NCBI RefSeq assembly: GCF_035503745.1
Contig: NZ_DATJTC010000027.1
Location: 108,343 to 172,342, forward strand
DNA: 64,000 bases
Reading direction: 5' to 3'
Origin: Dyella_B sp035503745
GTDB taxonomy: Bacteria; Pseudomonadota; Gammaproteobacteria; Xanthomonadales; Rhodanobacteraceae
A model generated the notes under the pieces. The model did no database searches. It saw nothing but the letters and a program-made list of their open reading frames with translations, and was not told the origin of the DNA. How positions within the stretch are numbered: position 1 is the first letter of the stretch; the number at the start of each line of letters is the position of its first letter. The translations under genes were made by a program, and so were the position numbers. Shown here one piece after another: positions 35,301-42,804 of this stretch.

Positions 35301-35894
35301 CTCGGCGAGATCGCCGACCGCTACCAGCCGCCCAAGCCGCGCCGCAACGACGATGGCGACAACAACCGTTTCCGCCGTGGACCCGACACGCCCTGGACCG
35401 TGGCCGGCATGGTGGTGGCCGTGCGCAAACGCGGCGACAGCGACGCCTTCGTACGCCTGGAAGACGGTACCGGCAGCGTCGAGGTGAGCTTCTTCGGCGA
35501 GCTGTACCAGCAGGTGGCGCCGCTGCTGACGCGCGACGAGCTGCTGGTGGTGGAAGGCGGCCTGCGCATCGACGAATTCTCCGGCGGCGGCTTCCAGCTG
35601 CGCGCCCGCAACGCCTACACGCTGGCCGACGCCTGCCGGCGCTTCGCGCGCTTGATGCGCGTGAAGATCAACGGCATCGGCCCCGATTTCATCACCCAGT
35701 TCCGCCAGGCCCTGGCCGGCCACCGCGGCGGCAACGCCAGCGTGGTGCTCAGCGGCTACCACAACGCCATCGCACAGGCGGACTTCGAATTCGGGCAGGA
35801 ATGGAAAGTCAACGCGATTCCCGAGCTGCTGCGCGCCGTGCGCGGCATGCCTGGGGTGACGGGCGCCGGCCTGAGGATCGTCAAAGGCGACTGA
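32355..35894 (+). CDS. dnaE: DNA polymerase III alpha subunit
   Basis: 1179 residues, the replicative polymerase. The start MSLRFAHLHLHSEYSLVDS opens the PHP domain. The palm has PDFDIDF with Asp399 and Asp401, matching the E. coli catalytic pair. The fingers, a helix-hairpin-helix region (NKSHAAAYALVSYQTAWLKA) and a C-terminal OB fold follow. QNDMF near residue 921 matches the internal clamp-binding motif of E. coli DnaE (QADMF). All expected parts are present. Downstream of rnhB, upstream of accA. Confidence 0.98.
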   Translation: MSLRFAHLHLHSEYSLVDSTIRIKALVEACVRDGAPAVALTDECNMFALVKFYKACSAAGIKPIGGCDLWISAPDDPRPWRLTVLCQNRDGYLNLSRLISRAWREGQHGGRALVDAGWLTADATSGLIALLGRESEIGRIAVHQDTHTATPRLQALARLFDDRLYLELTRCGREGEEAWNNAALALATEVDLPVIASNDVRFIKPEDFEAHEARVCIHQGRVLADPKRPRDYSEAQYFKRQDDMAALFADIPEALENTLELAKRCNLELSFGTYYLPNFPVPQGHDLDSYIRQTAREGLKERLTSAPLADGYTLADYQARLERELDVIIKMGFPGYFLIVADFINWGKHNGIPVGPGRGSGAGSLVAWVLKITDLDPLQFNLLFERFLNPERVSMPDFDIDFCMDRRDEVIDYVARKYGRDHVSQIITYGSMAAKAVLRDSGRVLGMGYNAVDRIAKLIPARPLDLTLSCVLGRSEKAQKEPDRVVKEFCELYEQDEEARSLIDLALKLENLTRNAGKHAGGVVIGPKPLTEFAPLFCEPGGTGVVTQYDKDDVEAVGLVKFDFLGLRTLTIIDWAVKAINERRQTSGEAPLDIATLPLDDPAPYNLLKKAQTVAVFQLESSGMQRMLKDAKPDRFEDIIALVALYRPGPMDLIPSFVARKHGREEVEYPDPRVEPILKETYGIMVYQEQVMQMAQIVGGYSLGGADLLRRAMGKKKVEEMAKERAKFREGAAKDGLSGEKADAIFDLMEKFAGYGFNKSHAAAYALVSYQTAWLKAHYPAEFMAATISSDMDNTDKAVTFLDESRAIGLTILPPDVNASAFMFVAVEPKVIRYGLGAIKGVGQGACEAIAQERQQGGVYKDLADFCRRVDPSKLNRRVLEALILSGALDALAPTRASLMLQLPDAIKAAEQHLRDRQSGQNDMFGAAMGCTAPVVQVDLQTAPEWPLEQKLQGERDTLGHYLSGHPTDPWREELAQLATCPLGEIADRYQPPKPRRNDDGDNNRFRRGPDTPWTVAGMVVAVRKRGDSDAFVRLEDGTGSVEVSFFGELYQQVAPLLTRDELLVVEGGLRIDEFSGGGFQLRARNAYTLADACRRFARLMRVKINGIGPDFITQFRQALAGHRGGNASVVLSGYHNAIAQADFEFGQEWKVNAIPELLRAVRGMPGVTGAGLRIVKGD

Positions 35895-35905
35895 CTCGCC
35901 AACGC

Positions 35906-36008
35906 TCTCCCCTGCATGCAGCGGGGGCCTGGGGAGGGGTGAAACCCTACACGTCATCGCGAGATTCAATGCCCCCTCGCAACCTCCCCTGCACGCAGGG
36001 GGAGGGGC
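35906..36008 (+). repeat. two REP-like GC-rich palindromes between dnaE and accA
   Basis: 35906-35940 and 35984-36008 share the core CTCCCCTGC followed by a short spacer, then GCAGGGGGAG or GCGGGGG. Each can form a hairpin. They could end the dnaE transcript or be extragenic palindromes dispersed through the genome. Confidence 0.6.
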
Positions 36009-36056
36009 AAAAGCCGTCCCATACGCCCCCGTTCCCGCCACGTCACCCACCCCGGG

Positions 36057-36062
36057 TATACT
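36057..36062 (+). promoter_or_regulatory. possible -10 element of accA
   Basis: TATACT 30 bp before the accA ATG. No good -35 match at 16-18 bp. Confidence 0.3.
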
Positions 36063-36091
36063 GCGCGGCTTCCGTGCCACTTCGCGCCCGA

Positions 36092-37048
36092 ATGAATCAC
36101 AATTTCCTCGATTTTGAACAACCTATTGCCGAGCTGGAGGCCAAGATCGAGGAGCTCCGGCACGCCAGCACCGGCCATGACGTCAACATCGACGACGAAG
36201 TCGGCCGCCTGCGCGAAAAGCTCAAGCTGCGCACGGCGGACATCTTCCGCACCCTCACGCCCTGGCAGATCACCCAGCTCTCGCGCCACCCCGCGCGCCC
36301 CTACACGCTCGATTACATCGGCGTGATGTGCGAGGAATTCCACGAACTGGCCGGCGACCGCGCCTATGCCGACGACGCCGCCATCGTGGGCGGCCTGGGG
36401 CGCATCAACGGGCGCCAGGTAGTCATCATCGGCCACCAGAAGGCGCGCGATACCAAGGGCAAGGTGCGGCGCAACTTCGGCATGCCCCGCCCGGAAGGCT
36501 ATCGCAAGGCGCTGCGCCTGATGAAGCTGGCCGAGCGTTTCAAACTGCCGCTGCTCACGCTGATCGACACGCCCGGCGCCTATCCGGGCGTGGGCGCCGA
36601 GGAACGCGGCCAGAGCGAGGCCATCGCGCGCAACCTGCTGGAAATGGCCGAGCTGAAGGTGCCGATCATCTGCACCGTGATCGGCGAAGGCGGTTCGGGC
36701 GGCGCGCTGGCGATCGGCGTGGGCGATCGCACGATCATGCTGCAATATTCCACCTATTCGGTGATCTCGCCCGAAGGCTGCGCCTCGATCCTGTGGAAGA
36801 GCGCCGAAAAAGCCCGCGACGCCGCCGAAGCACTGGGCCTGATCGCCCCGCGCCTGCTCGAACTTGGCCTGATCGACAAGGTCGTGCGCGAGCCCCTGGG
36901 CGGCGCGCATCGCAATCCGCAGTCCATGGCCATCCGCCTCAAAGCCGTGCTGCTCAACGAGCTGGACAAGCTCCAGGCCATACCGGTCCCCGAGCTGTTG
37001 GAGCAACGCTACCAACGCCTGCGCGGCTACGGCGCGTACCAGGAATAA
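36092..37048 (+). CDS. accA: acetyl-CoA carboxylase carboxyltransferase subunit alpha
   Basis: 318 residues from MNHNFLDFEQPIAELEAKIE; the open frame upstream is the shadow of dnaE. It pairs with AccD to carboxylate acetyl-CoA to malonyl-CoA. Conserved segments: GHQKARDTKGKVRRNFGMP, DTPGAYPGVGAEERGQSEAI and GEGGSGGALAIGVGD of the crotonase-like fold. No strong Shine-Dalgarno precedes the ATG. Position after dnaE is as in E. coli. Confidence 0.98.
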   Translation: MNHNFLDFEQPIAELEAKIEELRHASTGHDVNIDDEVGRLREKLKLRTADIFRTLTPWQITQLSRHPARPYTLDYIGVMCEEFHELAGDRAYADDAAIVGGLGRINGRQVVIIGHQKARDTKGKVRRNFGMPRPEGYRKALRLMKLAERFKLPLLTLIDTPGAYPGVGAEERGQSEAIARNLLEMAELKVPIICTVIGEGGSGGALAIGVGDRTIMLQYSTYSVISPEGCASILWKSAEKARDAAEALGLIAPRLLELGLIDKVVREPLGGAHRNPQSMAIRLKAVLLNELDKLQAIPVPELLEQRYQRLRGYGAYQE

Positions 37049-37139
37049 ACCGGACGATCTTTCCTCCCGCGAGGGAAGATCCACCGCAGCCATCACGCCC
37101 ACGCGCTACCATCCCGACCATTCCCCGGGACGCACGCCC

Positions 37140-37892
37140 ATGGCCAACGATCAAACCAACAAACTTGCCGTATTGATCGATGCCGACAACACCCAGCCGT
37201 CGATCGCCGACGGCTTGCTGGCCGAGGTGGCCAAGTACGGCACCGCGCACGTCAAGCGCGCCTACGGCGACTGGACCGGTACGCAGCTGAAAAGCTGGAA
37301 GGAACAACTGCTCACCCAGTCGATTCAGCCAATCCAGCAGTTCAGCTACACCAGCGGCAAGAACGCCACCGACTCGGCCATGATCATCGATGCGATGGAT
37401 CTGCTTTATTCGGGCCGCTTCGACGGTTTCTGCATTGTCTCCAGCGACAGTGACTTCACCCGCCTGGCCGCGCGCATCCGCGAATCGGGCCTGATCGTGT
37501 ATGGCTTTGGCGCACGCAAGACACCCGAGCCCTTCGTGGCCGCGTGCGACAAGTTCATCTACACCGAAATACTCGCCGCCAAGCCCGACGAGGAACAACC
37601 GCTCAAGCCGCGCACCGCCGCGCAGCTGAAACAGGACAGCGGCCTGATCAACCTGCTGCGCAACGCCATCGACGCCGCTTCCGACGAGGAAGGCTGGGCG
37701 GGGCTGGGCGGCGTCGGCTCGATCATCACCAAGCAACGGCCCAATTTCGACTCGCGCAGCTACGGCTACGGCAAGCTCAGCGAACTGATCGAGGCGGTCA
37801 AGCTCTTTGAGGTGGACCGCCGCAGCCCCGGCGACGGGCGTCCCAAGTCGATCTATGTGCGCAACAAGAAAAGCCCGGTGGCGCGTGGCTGA
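37140..37892 (+). CDS. NYN-domain nuclease-like protein with a C-terminal OST-HTH/LOTUS domain
   Basis: 250 residues. The NYN (PIN-like) part has the acidic cluster LAVLIDADN (Asp14, Asp16), NATDSAMIIDAMDL and IVSSDSDFTRLA, the residues that bind metal in this nuclease fold. After a linker, residues from about 160 (LINLLRNAIDAASDEEGWA to SYGYGKLSELIEAVKLFEV) form an OST-HTH/LOTUS winged helix that binds RNA. RNA cleavage or turnover is expected from family knowledge; the target is unknown. It overlaps tilS by 8 nt, suggesting translational coupling with a tRNA-modifying enzyme. Confidence 0.85.
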   Translation: MANDQTNKLAVLIDADNTQPSIADGLLAEVAKYGTAHVKRAYGDWTGTQLKSWKEQLLTQSIQPIQQFSYTSGKNATDSAMIIDAMDLLYSGRFDGFCIVSSDSDFTRLAARIRESGLIVYGFGARKTPEPFVAACDKFIYTEILAAKPDEEQPLKPRTAAQLKQDSGLINLLRNAIDAASDEEGWAGLGGVGSIITKQRPNFDSRSYGYGKLSELIEAVKLFEVDRRSPGDGRPKSIYVRNKKSPVARG

Positions 37893-39189
37893 CGACGATG
37901 CCCTGCGGGACATCCTGCGGCAGGCATTGGATGCGCATCCGCACCAGCCGTTATGCGTGGCCTACAGCGGCGGCCCCGATTCCACCGCCTTGCTGCACGC
38001 CCTGGCGCATCTGCCCCAAGCGCGCGCACGCGGCCTGCGCGCCATCCACATCGATCACGGCCTGCACGCGCAAAGCAGGCAGTGGGCGGCGCATTGCCAA
38101 GCGTTCTGCGCCACGCTCGGCCTGCCATGCGAGGTGCACGTGGCCAACGTGGATCGCACCGCCGGCATCGGCCTGGAAGCAGCCGCGCGCCATGCGCGTT
38201 ACGCCATTTTCGCCCAACAACTGCATACGCACGAGCGGCTTGCGTTCGGCCACCACCGCGATGATCAGGCCGAAACCGTACTATTGAAATTGCTGCGCGG
38301 CGCGGGTCCGGAAGGACTCGGCGGCATGCGCGCCGAACGGCCACTGGGGCGCGGCACGATCTGGCGTCCCTTGCTGGATACGCCGCGCCAACTTTTGCGC
38401 GATTACGTTGCCGCACACGGCCTGTCCTGCATTCACGACCCGTCCAACGACGATGCGCAACTGGCGCGCAATCACCTGCGGCACGGCATCATGCCGCTGT
38501 TGCACGCACACTGGCCGCAGGCCGCGATCGCCATAACGCACAGCGCCAGGCTATGCCGCCAGGCCGCCGACACGCTGCAGCAGGATTGGCACGCCACCTA
38601 CGAGCGCCTGCGCGAGGAGCAAACCAACAGCCTGGATGCACGCGGCTGGCTTGCGCTGGCGCCCGCTTTGCGCGGGCCGCTGCTGGCCCACTGGCTGCAT
38701 ACGCAAGGCCTGTCCGCACCGACGACCGCGCAGCGCGAGCAAATTGAACGCCAATGCACCGCCGAGCACGGCCAATTGCCATGCATCCAATGGCCTGGCA
38801 CCGAAGTGCACGTATGGAAAAACCGCTTGTGGGCCATGCCCCGGCGCCAGCACACCGTCTGGCCGGCCCAGTTGCACTGGCAGGGCGAACGTTTGCCGCT
38901 GCCCGATGGCAGCCTGCTGAGCATGGAACCGCCGGTGCAACTTCCCATTCCATTGCGCGTGCGCTGGCGCAATGGCGGCGAGCAGATCAAACCGGCCGGC
39001 GACCGCCACACCCGCGATCTGCGCACGCTGTTCCAGGCCGCAGCCATTCCGCCGTGGCAGCGCGAGGCACTGCCGCTGCTCTATGAAGGCGACGAGCTGA
39101 TCGCGGTGGCCGACCGTTGGCTCAGCGCGCGCGCCGAGGCGCTATTCAAACCGCTCGGCGCACGCCCACGCTGGCAGCCGGCGGCCTAA
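37885..39189 (+). CDS. tilS: tRNA(Ile)-lysidine synthetase
   Basis: 434 residues from a GTG that overlaps the preceding gene. It puts lysine on C34 of the tRNA-Ile anticodon so that AUA is read as Ile. The PP-loop motif SGGPDST (28-34), GHHRDDQAETVLL and the TilS C-terminal domains are visible. The GTG was chosen because the ATP-binding region follows at the right distance; no ATG precedes it in frame without extending into the other gene. Convergent with the MFS gene, 6 bp apart. Confidence 0.95.
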   Translation: MADDDALRDILRQALDAHPHQPLCVAYSGGPDSTALLHALAHLPQARARGLRAIHIDHGLHAQSRQWAAHCQAFCATLGLPCEVHVANVDRTAGIGLEAAARHARYAIFAQQLHTHERLAFGHHRDDQAETVLLKLLRGAGPEGLGGMRAERPLGRGTIWRPLLDTPRQLLRDYVAAHGLSCIHDPSNDDAQLARNHLRHGIMPLLHAHWPQAAIAITHSARLCRQAADTLQQDWHATYERLREEQTNSLDARGWLALAPALRGPLLAHWLHTQGLSAPTTAQREQIERQCTAEHGQLPCIQWPGTEVHVWKNRLWAMPRRQHTVWPAQLHWQGERLPLPDGSLLSMEPPVQLPIPLRVRWRNGGEQIKPAGDRHTRDLRTLFQAAAIPPWQREALPLLYEGDELIAVADRWLSARAEALFKPLGARPRWQPAA

Positions 39190-39195
39190 GGCGCG

Positions 39196-40509
39196 TCAGG
39201 GCTTCTGTCCAACCTTGCCTTCCAGCCCCTGCGACGGTATCGCGGACGAACCGGCCACCTTGCGTTGGACGAAGTACATCAGCACGAACGACAGCAACGT
39301 CGTGCACACCAGGACGTCGCCCAGCACATCGAAGTGCAACAGCCTCCCATCGGCCAGCTGCTTGACGACCAGCCCGCCCAGCATGGCCGCCAAGCCGCCG
39401 GACATCTGCTGCAGCGAGGAACTGACCGACATGTATGCGCCGCGATCGGACGGCGTAGGCAACGCCGACATCAGCGCCGAAGACGAAATCATGCGCGAGA
39501 AAATACCGATCTGCAGCAGCGCGCTCACCGTCACCAAGGTCCAGAACGCCACGTTGGACATGCGCGTATAGATCAGCACCATCACGATCGTCACCGCGCA
39601 ACCGAACGCAAACACGCGGAACTTGCCGAATTTATCGCTGGCGCGGCCGATCAGCGGCCCCATGATCGCCGACACGGTGCCGGTGATCAGATACACCAGC
39701 GACAACTGATCGATCGGAATGCCCACGTTGTGCACCACGAACAACGTCGAATACGGCATCAGCAGGAATCCGCCCATGGTCAGCATCGCCGTGGTGACGA
39801 AACCGATCAGGTACGAGCGGGTGGTGAGCGTATGCAGCAAGTGATGCAGCGGATGCTTATCCGGACGCAGCGCCAGGTGCGCATTGACCGGGCGCAGGCG
39901 GCCGAAGATGGTGCCGCTGACCAGGGCGCACACGGTCACGATCAGGAAAAACGGTGCGTTCCAGCCCCAACGGCTCGATAGCGCCAGGCTCAACGGCAAG
40001 CCGAGCACGGTGCTGGCCGCGAAGGCGGACTGGATGAATCCCATCACGCGCCCGCGCATCGACAGCGGAAACAGATCGGTGACGATCGCCATCGACGCGG
40101 CGCCCACCACGCCCGCGAACAAACCGGTCACCATGCGCGCCAGCAGCAGTGCGAGGTAGGTGTGGGCCAGCGCGCAAAACAAGGTGCCCACCATGAAGCC
40201 GGCGTAGAAAACCAGCAACAGCTTCTTGCGGTCGAACCGATCGGCGAAACCCGCCGCGAGAATGCCCGATACGCCGGCAGCGAATGCGTACGCCGACACC
40301 ACGTCGCCAAACTGCGCCGGGGTGATGTTCAAAGCCGGGATCACCATCGCCCCCAACGGCGCCAGCAGCATGAAATCCAGCACGATGGTGAACTGCAGGA
40401 ACGCCAGCACGGCCACCACAAACTTCTGGTAGCCAGAAAAGCCCGTACCGCCTGTTTCGGCGGCCCGCAACGACGCATTCCCGGTCACGAAAACTCCCAG
40501 GCGACCCAC
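39196..40509 (-). CDS. major facilitator superfamily transporter
   Basis: 437 residues with 12 predicted helices. The cytoplasmic loop between helices 2 and 3 carries the MFS motif variant GFADRFDRKKLLL, repeated weakly as GRASDKFGKF in the second half. It resembles proton-linked drug or metabolite exporters of the DHA1 type. A GTG at 40509 gives the length listed; GTG at 40488 is an alternative. No regulator gene is adjacent. Its own promoter is visible upstream. Confidence 0.85.
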   Translation of the reverse strand: MGRLGVFVTGNASLRAAETGGTGFSGYQKFVVAVLAFLQFTIVLDFMLLAPLGAMVIPALNITPAQFGDVVSAYAFAAGVSGILAAGFADRFDRKKLLLVFYAGFMVGTLFCALAHTYLALLLARMVTGLFAGVVGAASMAIVTDLFPLSMRGRVMGFIQSAFAASTVLGLPLSLALSSRWGWNAPFFLIVTVCALVSGTIFGRLRPVNAHLALRPDKHPLHHLLHTLTTRSYLIGFVTTAMLTMGGFLLMPYSTLFVVHNVGIPIDQLSLVYLITGTVSAIMGPLIGRASDKFGKFRVFAFGCAVTIVMVLIYTRMSNVAFWTLVTVSALLQIGIFSRMISSSALMSALPTPSDRGAYMSVSSSLQQMSGGLAAMLGGLVVKQLADGRLLHFDVLGDVLVCTTLLSFVLMYFVQRKVAGSSAIPSQGLEGKVGQKP

Positions 40510-40541
40510 ATGGGCGCCGCACGATGGTTGACGATCTTGCT

Positions 40542-40570
40542 AAGATAGTATTTCGATATATCTATTTCAA
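40542..40570 (-). promoter_or_regulatory. promoter of the MFS gene
   Basis: On the minus strand: TTGAAA (40570-40565), 17-bp spacer, TATCTT (40547-40542). The spacer is unusually AT-rich for this genome and partly symmetric, so it may also carry an operator. Confidence 0.65.
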
Positions 40571-40679
40571 GCCTCCCAGCCATCATGCCCGCCTCAATCG
40601 CCGGCCGCCATGCCCGCCTGGCATCCACGGCCTGCTCGGCAATTGATTCCACTCCTGCGCTGCGCTAGCGTTGCCGGCC

Positions 40680-40937
40680 ATGGCCAAGCCCACTCCCGCC
40701 CCCGCTGAAACCGCACCCGTCGCCGACTTCGAACACTCGCTCGACGAACTCGAACAACTGGTAGCGCGCATGGAAGGCGGCGACATGAGCCTGGACGAAT
40801 CGCTGAGCGCCTTCGAGCGCGGTATCGGCCTGTACCGCCATTGTCAGCAGGCGCTGGACCAGGCCGAGCTGCGTGTGCGCCTGCTGCTGGACCCCGACGC
40901 CCCCGAAACCGCCCAACCGTTTGAACCCGAAGCATGA
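40680..40937 (+). CDS. xseB: exodeoxyribonuclease VII small subunit
   Basis: 85 residues from MAKPTPAPAE; an in-frame TTG 9 bp earlier is possible. The helical core DFEHSLDELEQLVARMEGGD and LSAFERGIGLYRHCQQALDQAE is typical of XseB, which packs onto XseA. Leads the xseB-ispA unit as in E. coli, and its last codons overlap the ispA start. Confidence 0.95.
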   Translation: MAKPTPAPAETAPVADFEHSLDELEQLVARMEGGDMSLDESLSAFERGIGLYRHCQQALDQAELRVRLLLDPDAPETAQPFEPEA

Positions 40938-41805
40938 ACTAGGTCCGGCCCTGCGGGCACTGATTTCCCGCGCCGAGCGCGCGCTGGAAAGCGTGCTGCC
41001 GCCCGAGCATGCCCCACCGGTCGAACTGCACCGTGCCATGCGCTACGCAGCGCTTGGCGGCGGCAAGCGGCTGCGGCCGCTGCTCACCTACGCGACCGGT
41101 CGCGCGCTGGGCTGTGACGGTCCCGAGCTGGATGCGCCGGCCTGCGCGGTCGAACTGATCCACGCCTATTCGCTGGTGCACGACGATCTGCCCGCCATGG
41201 ACGACGACGCCATGCGCCGCGGCCGGCCCACCTGCCATATCGTGTTCGGCGAGGCGATGGCGATCCTGGCGGGCGACGCCCTGCAGGCGCTGGCGTTCGA
41301 GATGCTCGCGCGCGGCAACCGCGAGCGAGGCATGGCGATGCTGGACACGCTCGGCCATGCCTGCGGCGCCGAAGGCATGGCCGGCGGCCAGGCACTGGAT
41401 CTCACCGCCACCGGCCGCGTGCTCACCCTGCACGAACTGGAACACATGCACGCTTGCAAAACCGGCGCGCTGATCCGTGCCTCCGTGCGGCTGGGCGCAC
41501 TTACCGCCGATGCGGACGCGTCCGCGCTCGCCGCCCTGGATCGCTACGCCGCCGCCGTCGGCCTCGCCTTCCAGGTGCGCGATGACATACTCGACGTGGA
41601 AGGGGCCACCGCGGTGTTAGGCAAGACTGCGGGCAAGGATGCGGCGGCGGGCAAGCCGACCTTCCCTTCCATCATCGGCCTGGACGCGTCGCGTGCGCGG
41701 CTGGACGAACTGACCGGCGTAGCCGTGGATGCCATCGCACCGCTGGGCGAGCGCGCCGATTGGCTGGGCGAACTGGCGCACTACGCGGCGCACCGCATGC
41801 GCTGA
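40921..41805 (+). CDS. ispA: farnesyl/geranyl diphosphate synthase
   Basis: 294 residues from a TTG that overlaps xseB by 17 nt. Alternatives are worse: the first ATG in frame lies inside the conserved core, and the upstream GTG gives a Cys/Trp/Pro-rich leader. The core is intact: ALGGGKRLRP, first aspartate motif DDLPAMDDD and second aspartate motif DDILD. It makes farnesyl diphosphate for UppS and quinone synthesis from isopentenyl and dimethylallyl diphosphates. Where E. coli has dxs next, there is a convergent DUF4870 gene. Confidence 0.93.
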   Translation: MNPKHELGPALRALISRAERALESVLPPEHAPPVELHRAMRYAALGGGKRLRPLLTYATGRALGCDGPELDAPACAVELIHAYSLVHDDLPAMDDDAMRRGRPTCHIVFGEAMAILAGDALQALAFEMLARGNRERGMAMLDTLGHACGAEGMAGGQALDLTATGRVLTLHELEHMHACKTGALIRASVRLGALTADADASALAALDRYAAAVGLAFQVRDDILDVEGATAVLGKTAGKDAAAGKPTFPSIIGLDASRARLDELTGVAVDAIAPLGERADWLGELAHYAAHRMR

Positions 41806-41853
41806 TGCCACCCCGAGCACGCGCGACCAGGTCCGCGTCGCCGCGGGACCGGT

Positions 41854-42225
41854 TCAGCTGACCAGCCGCAGCGTGAAGGGATAACGGTAATGCCCATCCG
41901 AACTCACCTTCACCGCCGCCAGGATGCAGAACACCGCGTTCACGATCCACAGCACCGGCATCAGCAGAAAGCCAATCAGGACGATCTGCAAAATGCAGCA
42001 GACGAAGGCAGCAAGCGTAATCGTCAGCTGGAAATTCAGCGCCTCTTTCGCTTCGCCGACCATGTACGCCTTGTCCGTGCGATCCTTGTGAACCAGCCAC
42101 ACGATCAGCGGCACGATAAAGTAAAAAAGCAGCCCGGAAAGATGGGTCAGCATGGCCAGGTTGCGGTCATTGCTCGATACCATCGGCTCGCTGGGCGGCG
42201 AGATCTGGTCGGACGGTGTGCTCAT
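41854..42225 (-). CDS. DUF4870 small membrane protein (downstream copy)
   Basis: 123 residues. A Pro/Ser-rich cytoplasmic N-terminus is followed by helices around LTHLSGLLFYFIVPLIVWLV and ALNFQLTITLAAFVCCILQI, with the family motif GEAKEALNFQ, ending YRYPFTLRLVS. The family is of unknown function. It shares this end and layout with the neighbouring copy, so both are products of tandem duplication. Confidence 0.85.
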   Translation of the reverse strand: MSTPSDQISPPSEPMVSSNDRNLAMLTHLSGLLFYFIVPLIVWLVHKDRTDKAYMVGEAKEALNFQLTITLAAFVCCILQIVLIGFLLMPVLWIVNAVFCILAAVKVSSDGHYRYPFTLRLVS

Positions 42226-42273
42226 GACATTCCCTCCGTCGATGGATGCTTGTCTTAAGCAAGCATGCTCAGG

Positions 42274-42708
42274 CTACTTGATCAGTCGCAGCGTGAACGG
42301 ATAACGGTAACGCACCCCTTCATTGGCCTTCACCGCGGCAATGATGGTGAGCACGAACCAGCCGATGCCGATCACCACCCACATGGGGATGGCGATAATC
42401 AAGCCGATGCCGAAGGTGACCGCTGACAACACCAGCAGCGCGAAGGTAATGATCGCCACGCTGATGTTGAAGTTGAGCGCTTCTTTACCCTGGTCGGCAA
42501 CGAAAGGCATGCTGTCTTTCTTGATCAGCCAGACGATCAGCGGCCCGAGGAAGCAGGCGACGCCGCCGCCATGCACGGAAGTGACAACGGCGCCGAGCAG
42601 GGCCGAAAGATGGGCAACCATGGCCCAGGTTCGCTCCTGGGCGGGAATGTCGCTCGGCGATGATGGCTCGCTTGGCGGCGGTACGACGGACTCAGGCGGA
42701 ACGCTCAT
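42274..42708 (-). CDS. DUF4870 small membrane protein (upstream copy)
   Basis: 144 residues from the second of two ATGs, which lies at the better distance from AAGGAG. Same layout as the copy downstream: Pro-rich start, helices, DQGKEALNFN motif and YRYPFTLRLIK end. A central Gly-rich helix (LGAVVTSVHGGGVACFLG) is its own. Co-directional, 48 bp apart. Confidence 0.85.
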   Translation of the reverse strand: MSVPPESVVPPPSEPSSPSDIPAQERTWAMVAHLSALLGAVVTSVHGGGVACFLGPLIVWLIKKDSMPFVADQGKEALNFNISVAIITFALLVLSAVTFGIGLIIAIPMWVVIGIGWFVLTIIAAVKANEGVRYRYPFTLRLIK

Positions 42709-42804
42709 GCGCATCTCCTTGCAAGTCGTGCAAAACGCCGGCCCCTTCCCGGTGGAGTGATCCTAGCAGGGCTCGCAGGAACTTGCCGGCCCCTGCGGCG
42801 GCCT

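Noticed and set aside
33873..36080. 735-codon open frame antisense to dnaE and its downstream spacer
   Set aside because: Shadow of dnaE codon use; no domains or ribosome site.
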